Shown in pieces: positions 35,001-47,211 of a stretch of DNA of 64,000 nucleotides; the first letter of the stretch is position 1, and every line of letters begins with the position of its first letter. The notes below the pieces were generated by a model. It ran no database searches. It was not told the DNA's origin and saw only the letters and a list, made by a program, of their open reading frames with translations. Made by a program: the position numbers and the translations under genes. The DNA lies in the NCBI RefSeq assembly GCF_051622035.1, contig NC_135360.1, forward strand, positions 15,380,501 through 15,444,500, in the 5' to 3' direction. Origin of the DNA: Arctopsyche grandis. Taxonomy: Eukaryota > Arthropoda > Insecta > Trichoptera > Hydropsychidae.

Positions 35001-38000
35001 AAGTTTGAAAGATGACCAGATCCGCAACCCTGTACAGCATCTGCATCACCAATTTTCTGATAGCTCTAAAATAATCACGAACAATAATTTAATTGACGAC
35101 TAAATATGGTATAGAGTGTGATATCAAAACAAAAATGCTAACTTTTCTCATTATAGTTAACATGTCTTGACTATGATCATACGATAAAATAGCAGCAGGA
35201 TTTATCGGCGGGACATTATCCATCAATTCATTACACCACAATTCACCATATAATATTGCCATGAAATAAGAACCAGTAGAATATGCTGCCCAAGCGACTG
35301 GTAGATAATTAAACGACAAAGGTCTGCAAGAGAGTATTGAAAGAAACAAAAGATAATAAAATATATATGTATGTACATAAGTCAACTAAAACATTAATAA
35401 AATTAAAATCATACTTTTTCCATTTGTAATATTTCATTTGCAATCTTATGAATTGCACTAATTGTAGCATACATTTGACTGAAGTAACCGAAAAGTTTTT
35501 GTTAATCTTACTGCATTTTTCGTTTGTCTTAAGCGTCTCATTGTATTCATCAGATTTGAAAGTCAAATCATAGTAACGATCGAAATAACACTGTATATAA
35601 TGATGGATGGTTTGCACTTGTTGGCCATTACCAATATACAACAAGAGGCCAATAAGCGAAGGAAAACATTTTTCAGCAAGAGAATACTAGAAAATAACAA
35701 AAAGCTATAAATATTTAGATATAAACCAAAACCGCTGGAACAAGACCGCCCTGACAAAGCCGCCCATGGGGATCCAAATAAACCATTCTTAAAAAGTTGA
35801 CTCATTATTGGCATTTCCTGGGGTTTTCGTTAACCGTTTGCCTGCGGCTGTCTTCTATGGAAGCTTTGGGCGACAAGTCTGTAGCACGACTGTCTTCCAT
35901 AGAATTTCTGAACTTTGCACGGGATTTTGAGGCTTATATGCGCCTATTTCAACTGTTTTAAGGTTCAAAATTGGTTGAATATATTACTGAGTTGAATGCC
36001 ATCTATTCAATTTGCTTAAAATGAATATACCAGTCAAAAATTAGGTTTTTGTGGAACCATATTGAAACCTCATCTATGTGACGTCACGTCTTCATACAAT
36101 TATGAAGAATGATTATTTGACAATTAAGCCAAAACTACGTGATATATTATGTATTTTATTATTTAAAATAATACTTTATGTGTTAATTAACATATCTGGT
36201 TACTTGAGTAAATATTCAAATCTGTATTTAAGGTCGAACACTCGATTGCCAAATTCGCGAAAAAGGTGCCGCGTACAGGGCTTGTTCACTATATTTATTG
36301 CCGCAGGCAAAGGGTTAATATTCCAGGTATTTCAGGTACTCCATTAGGCAAACTTAGGTCTAAATTGACGGAAACTGTTCCGGGTGGTAATGTCGTGACG
36401 GTTTTGGTTCCGGCTTTGGTTTGGTGCCAAATATTTGTGCACATTCGAATGTACACATGTTTTCAAACGGTGGTGGAGTTCGTCCTACCTTCAATTGGAA
36501 AATGTCGATGAGATTTAATACAAAGCACTGTTGATTTGAAAAACAGTTCAATCCAGAAACAACCAAATCAATTATCCATTCGACATGGTCTTTGTAATTA
36601 AAGTCATACCAAATTTCAGCCCGATCGAGATAGGTGTTGAACGTCTGTGAGAGGATTTGGTAAAGTGAATTTGACATTTTCTTATTCGTAATGAATGGTA
36701 GCATAATTTCTTTCATAGTATTATCTTTAAAGGAACCTGCATATATGTATTAATGACTTGTTAAACACATATAAATCAATATAGTATATATTGAGATCTA
36801 ATTAAAATTACAAATTTCAATATCAAACCTAAAATTTCCCGACCATCGTTAAATGACAGGAAAGATGTTAAAGCTTTAGTGGCAGCTCTTATCACGTTGG
36901 GATTTGAATCAAATATCATTCCATTAATTTCTTTGAAGACAGTGTAAGCAAAACATTTTTGTGGATCACTAATAATGTCCGTACGATCATTTGGCATTTG
37001 CAAAACCAATGTATGGAAATTACAAGATCCTATTTCTCCAAGACATTTAGATGCTAATAAAGCAGACTGAAAGAGAAAGTATTTAAAATATTAATTTTTT
37101 AAATATTCATTCAAATTCATATGTACATATACTTCATATATGTATGTATATTGATATTACTTCTGTGTCATCTAGATTGGATGAAATTTTTATCAGAACA
37201 CTAGTTAAAATGTGTAAATTGCTCTTAGAACAGTCCTCAGATAATCCTCTGATTTTATTCAAATTATTAAACATATCACCCAATTCTTGTCGATTATCGA
37301 CAAGTTTTTGATATAACAGTTCCAATCCTGCAGATCTGAAACCGATAATTTATTTATTGAGATATTGAAAAATATAATATGCACATTTCAATACACAATA
37401 AAAAAATACGGATGTGATAAAACCACGACTGTATTTGAGGAGTATAAGAAGTATAAAATACAAAATTCGATAATGAAACATACATATGTACATACACTTT
37501 CACACATACCGGCTATGAGAACAATATCGGTACAAATTAAGCGCAAATATAGGGAAACTTACACAAGACAAAAGTTCTACTTCCGGTTATCAGATTATGT
37601 TCGAAATTTTTTTATTACTTTAAATCTCTATAAACTTTATAGATATAAAATATCAAGAAGATAAAAATAATTAAAAGATCAAAATACAATAATGAAAATT
37701 ACTATATACTACAGGTTTTGTCGTTTGCCCGCGGCTGTTTTCCATAAAATTTCTGAACTTTGCACGGGATTTTGAGCCTTATATGCGCCTATTTCAACTG
37801 TTTTAAGGTTCAAAATTGGTTGAATATATAACTGAGAATTGAATGCCATCTATTCAATTTGCTCAAAATGAATATATACCAGTCAAAATTAGTTTTTTGT
37901 GGAACCATACTGAAACCTCGTTCATGTGACATCAAGTCTGTTGAACAATGGCGACGATACGTCTCAATTGTATGAAGAATGATTATTTGACAATTAAGCC

Positions 38001-41000
38001 AAAACTACGAGATATATTATGTATTTTATTGTTTAAAATAATACTTTGTGTTAATTAACATATCTGGTTACTCGAGTAAATATTAAAATCTGTATTTAAG
38101 GTCGAAAACTCAATTGCCAAATTCGCGAAAAAGGTGCCGCGCTGCGTACAGGGCTTGTTCGCTATATTTATTGCCGCGGGCAAAGGGTTAAGAATTCTAA
38201 CCAAAACCTTATCAACTCTAAGTTAGCAAATAAAGAATACAAATATAAATTTTCAGCTTGATACGTTCAGTGGTGTGGAAAAAATCGTGTGGTAAAATTT
38301 TTGACTTATCTAAGAGGAAAATCCCACTTCCAGTTTATTAAATTTAATGAATTATTTTTATTTTCATCACATTGATACAAGGTTCATACTTGGATTTTCT
38401 CATGAAGAAAAACATGAAAAAAACCTTGATTCTTTAGAGTAAAAGTACTACTTCCGGTTGAAATAAAAATATTTAAAAAATTTAAACGTATAAAATTTAT
38501 AGTTTCCGATTTGCTGAGCGGTTTGGGAGATAATTGTATCCAAAAACTGATGATCACAAAATTTCTTCTATTGTTACTATGTAAATACATACATACATAT
38601 ATAGATAAAGTAAACACAAACCTTCCAACTGTATGTCCCGCGAGAAAGTTTTCAATTTGACTTTCCAACAAATCAAACTTGTCATTACTGATATTTTCAT
38701 TTATATTTTGGAAAAATTTTGTACTTGGTAATGGGTCTAAAGTTGCAAACACATCTTTAAAATGTTCTCTCATATTTACACATAAAAGTTGTAATATTTT
38801 TAATCCATCCTTTCCCAAGGTAAAATCTTCATTTTCAAATCGAGTAATTGTTAAAATAATCGATGGTATTAAACTTGACACAGTGTCTGATAAGCGTGGC
38901 AACATATTTTTCAACAAATCGAGCAATATTTTACAAGCAGCAATGCTAACATGACGAAATTTGGGAGTATTTTTGTATTTATCTATGAAAGTTAGTAACG
39001 ATTTAACGACAAAATGACAAATAAATGTGTTCAGATCAGATTCCAATTTTAAAAATCTACAAAATATCCAATAGCGGTAAAGACTTAGTAATCTCATTTC
39101 AACTGTATGATATGAATCGATTGACGCCCATATTTCTAGCAGAAGTTTTTGGAGTATTGCAGGATCATCCTTGTATATCTTTTGCATAATACTTATCGGA
39201 AGACATTTCTGAAAGAATTCAAAATCATTATACCACAATCAAAAGACAAACACAAATAAAATATCATTGTTATGTCTTACATCTAAATATTTTACTGCCA
39301 ATAGAAAAGTCTCTGGAGTTATTATCGGAGGGTTAATTTGTGGCAAATAGCCATCCCATTCGAAAAAGTCTTTTATGTCCTGATCATCATATACGTGGAT
39401 CAACAAGCCATACAAAATCTTTTCAATGTTTGCAATTATAGCTTCAGAAAATAAATTATCGTTAATTTCAGATAAATTTGTTTTGAATTTCTTGTCTAAA
39501 ACCTCTTTCAAATTTGTGTTATCATCAAACTCTTCGTAACTTATAGTCGATAAGCATATAATTATCAAATCTGGTACACATTCCTGAAAGACTTAAAATC
39601 GTTAGTAACAAAAACGCAAGTTTTATTTTAGTAGTACCGAATAATACATACTAAAATTATTTGATTGGAGGACAATCCTTGTGTTAATATTTGAACTACT
39701 TTTCGATCAATTATATTTTGGACGCAAAATAACTCTTGACTTATTATAATATGGCGAAATGTGAAATAAAAATCTTCAATTGAATCACATTTAGTCAACG
39801 ACCAAGGGAAATTTTCAATTGGTAAATTATGATTAAACCAAAAGTTTATCAAATACAGCATATTTGTTGAAATATAATTTTCTTCCTTGTTTATTAATTG
39901 GTTTATAACATATATGACTTTTTTGATAAGTTTAATGTTAATATTTTTTTTTAAACTAATTTTAAGTATGGAAGCCAACGCTTTTTCATTCCAAACTGAA
40001 CTAGATAATGTTATAAGTGTCAAACAATGCAAGATTGTGGATGTTCTGTTTGCTCCTTCATCTGATATAGCAAATGTTGTGAGATCAGATGTCTAAAATA
40101 ATAAAAAAAAAACATAAATATATTAGGCATACATATAATATAATATATTAATAGAGTTGTGATCGAATGTTTTCAAAATTAAAATAGTTACATCATCCAA
40201 TTTGAAAATATCCGGTAACACATCAACCAATTTGGGGAATTTTCTTGGTTCGCTATTTGCAATGTATAAATGTAAACAATAACATGAATACAATCTGATG
40301 GAGAATATATTGCTACGGAGAGTCTCCATGAAAACATCATCCAACTTTTTTCCCCAATTATCACATTTCGAACGACTCAAAATCCACGATAAGCATTTCA
40401 AAGCCTGGCCCATCGTTCTGACAGAATAATAGTGTGAATTGCACCGAGAAAGAAAACTCTCCAGCATAATGATACAATTATTTTTCATATTTGAATTATC
40501 ACAGTTCCGCACAGGTTCAAGAACACGAAATAAAAGTGTGAGTATTTTAAATGCCGCTTCATTGTCACGATAAGAACTTTTACACATTGCTTTCATCAAA
40601 CTTATTATATCACCTGTAATATGAAAACAAATACATATCATTAAAAATAGCTTGAAGATATAACATATGTACATATATAATATATACAATTACGTAAATA
40701 ATTTTACTTATTGGAATATCTTCTTTAAATTTTTCTAAAATAAATGAAATAACATTAAAAGCAATATCAAAATCGCTTTTGTCTTTTAAATTGTAGAATT
40801 TCTCTTGAAGTATTTCATCTAATGATACGCTACGGTATCTTGACTTTTTGCAACAATAATTGCATATAATATCTATCGATTGAGACTTTATCCTGTTATC
40901 CACTGATGTTAATTTATCTGAATCATCCTCCATCATATCAAAAACATCGCTCTCCGCTTGCTTTTCACCATTGGTTAGTGAAATAAGAAACTCAATGATT

Positions 41001-44000
41001 TCCTTATAAGTTTTTTCTCTGATAAAATTTGAAATATCTTCGGTGTAATGGTCACTTACATACAGATTTTTGAAGTTTTCCAAAAATTCTAGTTTTTTGT
41101 TTGAACCATTTGGTATAGAATTCAAATGTGATGGAAAATATGTATTTACTATATTAAAAGCTTCAAGCATTTTGATTTTTATATTTTTAAAAGTATTATT
41201 ATATTCGTCAATTTCATAACGAAAAGCAAAACTCACAAATCTAAGTAAGATGTCCAAATCAATCAGAATTTCCAAAGAAAATACTTTCGTTTCTTTAGTG
41301 ATAGATATATACTTCGATAAATTGGATAAAATTGTCTCTAAAATAAAATTGTAAATGCTTAAAATGAATGAGTAAGATGTAGGACTTGACTTTTTATCTT
41401 CTATCATATCATCCTTATTGTATAAAATCTCTTCAAAGTCGGATATTAACAAGAAACTTTCCATATCATCAAATAAATTTATAAATACAGTTTCATCATT
41501 AGATATCACAACTTTATCTGTATTTTTCGATACATTTTCTTTTATACACAATTGAAATAGGACCATTGAAATATTGTTTCGGTGTTTCAATGATACATAG
41601 TTATCCAAAGTCCATTTAGCTATTTGTAAACGCATATTTTCGTTGTTTATTTTCATATTGTATTTTTCGAGCAATATGCTTAATGTGTCAATGCTGATAT
41701 CGGAGTAAGACATATTTTTATCATAATATGATTTAATTAGGCCATTCAGAGGTGGCTGGAAGTTTTCAAAAACTAAAAGAAACTGTAATATCTTATGACA
41801 GCACACAAATACGTCATTCTGAGTGGACGTTTTCCTGAAAATATGAATACAATTCATTAATTAAACATTTTAACGTTATGTAATATAAGATTTCAGAATC
41901 AAATACCACAACAGAATCAATATAATTGTCAACCTTAGTGCCAAATTCCATATCGATATTGATAATTCATTGTATTTTTCATTCCAATCTAATACATCAA
42001 TTTTGTCATATATGGATAGTATGCAATCGTACAAATCTGGGTGTTGATAAGATTTTTCTTCAGACGTTGACAGAGTAAAAATTAGGTCGAAAAATTTAAG
42101 TTTGTCACCATTACAAAGAACATGACCGTATTGTTTCACATACTCATTAAGTATTCGTATCCTTAAAATAAATTCAAATGTAGGAAGATCATATTTTAAA
42201 AAGTTGATTGGATGCTATCATATTTACCAAGGGTGAAATGTCTTTGGGAGATTTTCTAATACTTGAGAGAATGTAAAAAAATTATGAAATTCTAATTTAC
42301 GACGTTTGGAATGATTATCAGAATCTATATCATCTTTGGAATGAACATTCATTTCTCCTTTAAAAACCTAAATGGAAAAAACAATATCAATGTCAAAAAT
42401 GATATTGTATTCGCATTTAATATTACATTAATTAACAAATACCTGATGACAAATTTCAACAGCGAATTTGATATATTCCATATACAAATCTTCATCAATT
42501 GATAAAAACTGAGAATTAAGATTTTTTTCCTGATGTTGATTAATGAGAAACGATTCGGCAACCATCAACTGGTGAATCGAAGTTAGAGAATTATTCCATG
42601 AATTCCAATCATTAGCCAAGCATCCCGGCATGTCACTAATTCGACCTTTGGGATGGTGAAGAATAATACAAAGACGGAAAAATTTAAACAGTAACTTCTG
42701 TAACAAAAATAAATTACAATTAACTCAGATAGAAGATAAAACATCGAAAATTTATCAAAATTATGAACCAGCCTTTTTATTCTTGTATGCAATAGAAGTC
42801 TGTTCGTAAAACTTCAAAGCATGAGGCAAAATAGCTTCAGTGAATTTACAAAAAGCTAGACGACTCTCAGCTCCAATCTATGAAAAAACGAAACAATTTA
42901 ATTAATCCAAAAATAACACTTAGTAGTAAATTGAACATAGCTCAATGGTTAGTGTATGTATAATGCTAACAACTATGGGTTCACAGATTCGAAATCTGAT
43001 TCCATGTCACTGGATAGACCTTAGACCAGTGGTTCTTAACCTTGTTGGAGGTACTGACCCCACCAGTTTCATATGCGCATTCACCGAACCCTATCTTAAT
43101 TGGAATCCTTCTTAATTGGCACCCGAATCATATGATTCGGGTGTGTGTCTTGACTTCCGCTGAACCCCTGAGACTGACTCACCGAACCCCTGGGGTTCGA
43201 TCGAACCCAGGATAAGAACCACTGCCTTAGACATATGTACATATGTTACTCCAAGTCAATCGTTTCCTATTAGAGTTTTCCATTTTATCTGATTTCACTG
43301 TTGAAATGGTTCCTACCAAATTGGCCACCTACCCTCATTTGAATTTATTTTCAAATTTATAGTAATATTATAAATTTATATGTATATAGGATGACGATAG
43401 GGGGGTGGAAGCCAAGGTAAAGTTCCAGGGCCCGGACTACTCAAGGGGCCCCGTGTCGGAAATCATATCTGTTATATCATACTTTCTTATTTAATTATTT
43501 AAAAAAAATAACAACCAACATATAGGTATTTTTTTCTAATAGTTCTGATAGATTTTTTGCATATTAAAAATATATCTATAAGATCTTTTGTTTTAGTTAG
43601 TAAAGTAAGTAAAGAATAGATGAATTACTCACATTTTCAATTATAAGAACGGCAATTTCAAGGAAGTTTTCCTGCAAGTGTTGTTTCTTTTCAGTATTTT
43701 TAGAAACAAATAAATTCTCCAAGGATGTCAAGTTATCTCTAATCGGCAAGACAAGGTGACATCGAAAAATACCCTGTCTCAAGACCATAATTAAATGTTG
43801 GGATGTTGTCAACGAATCTATTGCATCATGATTACACTGTTCAATTGCTATATCAAGAAGATCTACAAGTAAAATAAAATAATAACAATTCAACCTTCAA
43901 TTCAACTTCATTATACTTTATTCACAATCAATTACCTGCCCATTGATGGGGTGTAATATATTGCAAGTAATGAGAAACAGGCAAAATGTGTTTGATTATC

Positions 44001-45021
44001 ACCGTCAAGTAAGCACTTCCCATGACGGAAGTAAAACGTCTATTTCGTAAAATTTCAAAGCAACAATCGAGGAGTTTATTATGATCGATGTAACATTCGT
44101 CTGAAAAGTGAAAGTAGAAGAACAATTGCACAATGAAAAGCGTACATATATTATGTTACCGAGCAAACGCAAGTAAATAACTTACATTTATTGGCATTGA
44201 CAACTGTGTTGTGCAGCAGCGACGTACACAATGCGATAACATTATTATTACTCGAGGATCTACTGGAATCCAATTTTTCCAATTCCTAAGAGAGAAATTG
44301 CTTTACAACATGAGTCTAAGATAATGCATGCATATTTGAAGATGGTATTTTGACAAATCAGAATCTTCATAAGTACAATGCCCGATAAATAATTAAACAC
44401 TCAAGGTCATGATCATTGGGTCAATTTTTTAAATCAGTGATCAAATAACGTGAAATGAATACAAAAATGTATTAATTTATTATAAATATCACGCAAAGTG
44501 ATGTGAAATATATAAATTTTGTATGCTTTTTTATTTTGTCGGAATTGTTATTTTGTCAATAAAACAATTACAATCCGATTATTCTAAGCTAGACTTATTC
44601 GATGGATTCCTTTTCACTTATGACCATATCATAGTATATCACATTTTTAAAAGTCATGCATAACTACTTGGATATTGTTCCTGGTTAAACTACAGTAGAC
44701 CCAAAAGTTGCATACTTTGTACAATCAGGAGACAGAAAGCGTAGCTTATTGTATATATATAATTCTATAGTGAGAACTGAGTTCTTATGGCAAGCACGAT
44801 TAGATGATTCATATTAATCACCAGATGAAAGTTCTACTGACCTTGAGGACATAATCGTGCACCTCGTTGAAGAGATATTCCCATGTGGAAGTGTTGAGAT
44901 TTTTGACGATTCCATCACCTTGAAGGGTGGTTTTGAGGACTTCAGCTGCACGTCTTCGTTCCGTGACTTTATCAGCACGGAGACCGGTAGCAGTCTCTCG
45001 TATACGACGATCACCACTCAT
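29556..45021 (-). CDS. ATM (tefu): ATM serine/threonine kinase (telomere fusion), 37 coding exons, 2,856 aa
   Basis: PI3K-like nuclear kinase that signals DNA double-strand breaks and protects telomeres. Exons (5' to 3'): 45021-44842, 44285-44186, 44100-43936, 43862-43633, 42877-42773, 42697-42443, 42367-42228, 42161-41934, 41834-40708, 40613-40192, 40092-39652, 39583-39281, 39208-38622, 37335-37161, 37066-36829, 36736-36489, 35686-35415, 35323-35143, 35065-34876, 34787-34644, 33988-33696, 33605-33419, 33340-33088, 32991-32826, 32749-32640, 32568-32461, 32386-32148, 32071-31958, 31682-31575, 31493-31335, 31264-31158, 31076-30960, 30888-30587, 30347-30241, 30172-30058, 29988-29813, 29734-29556. 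All phases join. Seen: TAN-like [13 protein letters not shown] (18-30), LHHPKG (273-278), helical repeats, FAT, EHPHHT (about 2368), kinase domain and FATC. All intron ends are GT-AG except intron 5, which looks GC-AG. Length lies between fly (about 2,770) and human (3,056) ATM. Confidence 0.93.
31726..31862. repeat. 33-bp triplet with an inverted end, in an ATM intron
   Basis: Units begin ggctatttgcagg at 31728, 31761 and 31794. The block closes with the inverse of its start: gtggctatttgcagg...ctatatct (31726-31750) pairs with the sequence ending cctgcaaatagccac at 31862, with one mismatch over about 25 bases. It could be a small foldback element. Confidence 0.75.
34240..34430 (+). other. 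Promoter- or leader-like segment inside an ATM intron
   Basis: A less AT-rich stretch in the 655-bp intron between ATM exons 20 and 21. On + a 28-codon frame (34291-34377) starts with three ATGs and reads [19 protein letters not shown] before stopping. A gtaaga donor-like site follows at about 34419. This might be a nested non-coding transcript start, an old retro-insert, or chance. No downstream exon was found. Confidence 0.2.
35834..36314. mobile_element. piggyBac-like MITE, copy 1 (ATM intron 16)
   Basis: TTAA at 35830-35833 and 36315-36318. Inverted ends ccgtttgcctgcggc and, from the right, ccctttgcctgcggc. Over 80% alike by eye to copy 2 at 37717-38187 along its length, including tttctgaactttgcacggg and aaaaggtgccgcg. 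No transposase. Confidence 0.8.
37345..38605 (-). repeat. 1.26-kb ccggaagt-family repeat split by a piggyBac-like MITE (ATM intron 13)
   Basis: On - this matches 54440-55700 in order: gtaacaatagaagaaatttt, atctcccaaaccgct, ccggaagtagtacttttact, gataaggtttggttagaattc, ggaagtagaacttttgtctt, atattcctcaaatac-like blocks. Between gttagaattc (about 38200) and the continuation below about 37715 sits MITE copy 2 (about 37717-38187, right TTAA at 38188-38191, left TTAA eroded). The MITE therefore arrived after the larger repeat. Confidence 0.75.
42933..43345 (+). mobile_element. tRNA-derived SINE interrupted by an hAT MITE (ATM intron 4)
   Basis: Pol III A-box-like tagctcaatggttagtg at 42938-42954 and B-box-like gattcgaaatc at 42986-42996. 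Its 3' body (actccaagtcaatcgtttcc, tagagttttcc, ttggccac) recurs at 63840-63920. The middle is broken by the MITE at 43027-43224. Confidence 0.55.
43027..43224. mobile_element. hAT-type MITE with 8-bp target duplication
   Basis: Ends CAGTGGTTCTTAACC and GATAAGAACCACTG, with a perfect duplication CCTTAGAC on both sides (43019-43026, 43225-43232). Interior has ccgaacccctg-type repeats, no coding. It is inserted in the SINE, so it is the younger of the two. Confidence 0.88.
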
Positions 45022-45528
45022 GATGACAATATTGATGAAGGTGTTTCTAAATTCTAGTATATTTCATTAAGGCACAGATATTTCTTTCATGGAGACTTAA
45101 AGTTGCAATAAGAGCGTCACGCTACATTGTTGAACGGCAAATTAAAACTTTTGGTGCAACGCGTGCAACTGACAGCTGTCAGATGGACTGGCTTGAATTT
45201 TTGGCGCTAAAATACAACGCGTGCTTTCACGGCCATGCTTTTGTGAATTGTTTTCTCACTATATTAATTTTATTGCATCGAAATAAACGAACTAGCTAAT
45301 CCACTGACTTGTTGCTGTTTCGAAATAGCTTCAATAATATTTATAATAGATTTCCTATTTAAAAACTCAAAAGATAAGATAAAAAAATATTTGTTTGGGA
45401 AAATATAGTTGTCGACTAAACGATAAAAATTTAGAATCTTATGAAGTTATTGAGTGTCTTTTGTGTCCTTAATTAATATATTAATTTTTTATCAATTGGC
45501 CCTAATGTATTATTATAATCCAAGTGGT
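45022..45528 (-). promoter_or_regulatory. ATM 5' flank
   Basis: Presumed leader and promoter of ATM. Contains ctgacagctgtcag, a palindrome with an E-box core, near 45170, and a CpG-containing stretch up to about 45240. No TATA box. The transcription start is not identified. Confidence 0.35.
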
Positions 45529-45536
45529 CATTGACT

Positions 45537-45756
45537 CAGTGCCGGTTTTAGGGGGGGGGGGGGCTGGGGCGGGCGGCGCCCGAGGGTGCCAAATAAGTTA
45601 GGGCGCCGAACGATGTGCCAAAGGCGCCTTAAAATTTAAAACTAGAGCGGCAAAAGCCATTAAAAATTTTAGATTAGAGCACCAAAGGCAAAAGTTCTTT
45701 CTAAGGGTGTTAGAAAAAATTGCCCGAGGGCGCCATCGGGTGTAAGGCGGGCACTG
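45537..45756. mobile_element. hAT-type MITE with 8-bp target duplication and G run
   Basis: Ends CAGTGCCGG(TTTTAGGG) and, from the right, CAGTGCCCGCCTTAC, with perfect duplication CATTGACT at 45529-45536 and 45757-45764. A run of 13 G lies at 45551-45563, followed by ggcgcc repeats. Non-coding. Confidence 0.88.
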
Positions 45757-45764
45757 CATTGACT

Positions 45765-46265
45765 ATCGCATTGCCAACAGTGCCTCGGCACTATATTTAC
45801 AGGTAAAGTCAAATAGATTTTTACAGATTTTTCATTGAACATTTGGTTCCAAAGGAATTTGGAATAAAGGAAAAAAAGAGGCTCGACTTCACTGGTATTT
45901 ATTTATTTATTTTAATATACAAGTATACCACAGTGTCTTTACAGGTCACCGCAATATGACACTGTGGCCAATTATTAATACTGTAAGTTAGTTTTATCGT
46001 GAAAGTGATGACTGATATGGTGTATGTTTTAAATTTGATCTCCCTTTGCAGCGTTTATAAACTCTTTATGATATTTATTTTCGTATGTTGATACCTTACT
46101 TTGACGGAAACCGACTTATTAGAACCAAAAATTGAGCTTATATATTTAAATGTATGTATAATATAAGTGAGCAGCGACAATTTTCAAAGGGAAATAAAAG
46201 TGTCAATGTTTTTATTAATGTTTTAATATACCCTATGATACATGTATGATTCATAAATATAATCA
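45765..46265. other. Intergenic spacer
   Basis: AT-rich DNA between the MITE and the IAP 3' end. Nothing recognised. Confidence 0.4.
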
Positions 46266-46271
46266 TTTATT
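46266..46271 (-). promoter_or_regulatory. Likely poly(A) signal of the IAP gene
   Basis: TTTATT on + is AATAAA on -, about 170 nt past the stop codon. Other AT-rich variants nearby could also serve. Confidence 0.4.
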
Positions 46272-46443
46272 CACGATTTCGAAAGATCAATATATACTTA
46301 TCCATTATTTAGTTTGTGCATATTTACTTGTATTAATAAATTTGACACATACATACTACAAAAACAAAAATGAGTACAGATTATTTATCTTGTTTATATA
46401 ATATTCCTTTATAATGCAATTTTTATAAACCATTGTTTCCAAT

Positions 46444-47211
46444 TTAAGTGAAAAACAACTTCACACACTCCTTGATTCTTCGACGACAAATAGGACACTC
46501 AACTAAGTTTTTCGCACAGCTGAGACATGCCACAACATGTCCACAGGGCACACAACATGTAATATCATTTTCTTCGTAGCAAACTTTGCAAAGGAAAAAA
46601 TTCGCATTGTCGTTTGGTTCGTTCGCCATTTCGACCTTAGGGGACTTTTCCGATTTGTAGGAATGTGCCAACTTTATGAACTTGTAACCCTTAGTTTTGA
46701 TTACGAACTGACATTTGGGCATGTGGTAAGCGTGCTCCAACCACGGATCTGAACAACTGCCCCAATTCTTCATTACTCCACCGCAATGGTAGCACATCGT
46801 CTTGTCTCCGAATCCTGAATAGATGAAACCAGCGTTAGCCATCGTATCCGCAGATTGATTCAAACTCATGGGCCAGTTCTTGTATGTTATCAGTCGTTGC
46901 ACCAGCTGAGATCGTTCAGGATACTTAGGCTCATTTCCAATATTATATTGAGGTTTGATCGTCTTCGGAATTGCCTTTTCTCGTTTCTTGAGTATCAATA
47001 GTTGACATTTTGGATTTAGGTTGTAGTGCTTTGTGTCTGGATCGTCTCCTATCTGCCAGTTTCCCAAACGCAGTTTGCAAGCGAAGCACTCCAAAATGTC
47101 ATTATTTCCAGTGAAGTATAGTCCTGATTGGACCACTTTGATGACATCGATGTAACTCACGGGCCAAGATTCTATTGACTTCAGACGGTTCATTTCTCGT
47201 GACATATTCAT
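46444..47211 (-). CDS. Inhibitor of apoptosis protein, two BIRs plus RING, 255 aa
   Basis: Cytosolic caspase inhibitor and E3 ubiquitin ligase of the IAP family. BIR1 has zinc ligands C42, C45, H62, C69 with LGNWQIGDDP. BIR2 has C140, C143, H160, C167 with the GFxYSGxGD pattern. The C-terminal RING has C208, C211, C223, H225, C229, C232, C239, C242 and ends ...CVKLFFT. The layout (BIR-BIR-RING, about 250 aa, no long linker) resembles short lepidopteran IAPs and baculovirus IAP3 more than the 438-aa fly Diap1. The whole gene is one uninterrupted exon, unlike its intron-rich neighbours, which suggests a retrocopy or a lineage-specific single-exon paralogue. The frame is clean, so it looks functional. 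The start at 47211 (MNMS) precedes BIR1 by only about 9 residues; MSREM within it is an alternative start. Confidence 0.93.
   Translation of the reverse strand: MNMSREMNRLKSIESWPVSYIDVIKVVQSGLYFTGNNDILECFACKLRLGNWQIGDDPDTKHYNLNPKCQLLILKKREKAIPKTIKPQYNIGNEPKYPERSQLVQRLITYKNWPMSLNQSADTMANAGFIYSGFGDKTMCYHCGGVMKNWGSCSDPWLEHAYHMPKCQFVIKTKGYKFIKLAHSYKSEKSPKVEMANEPNDNANFFLCKVCYEENDITCCVPCGHVVACLSCAKNLVECPICRRRIKECVKLFFT

Noticed and set aside
35563-35814. 83-codon open frame on - overlapping ATM exon 17
   Set aside because: It is in a different frame from the ATM exon and shows no domain.
38384-38621. Open-frame extension after ATM exon 13
   Set aside because: It runs into the ccggaagt repeat; the donor AAG|gtttgt at 38622 joins in phase to exon 14.
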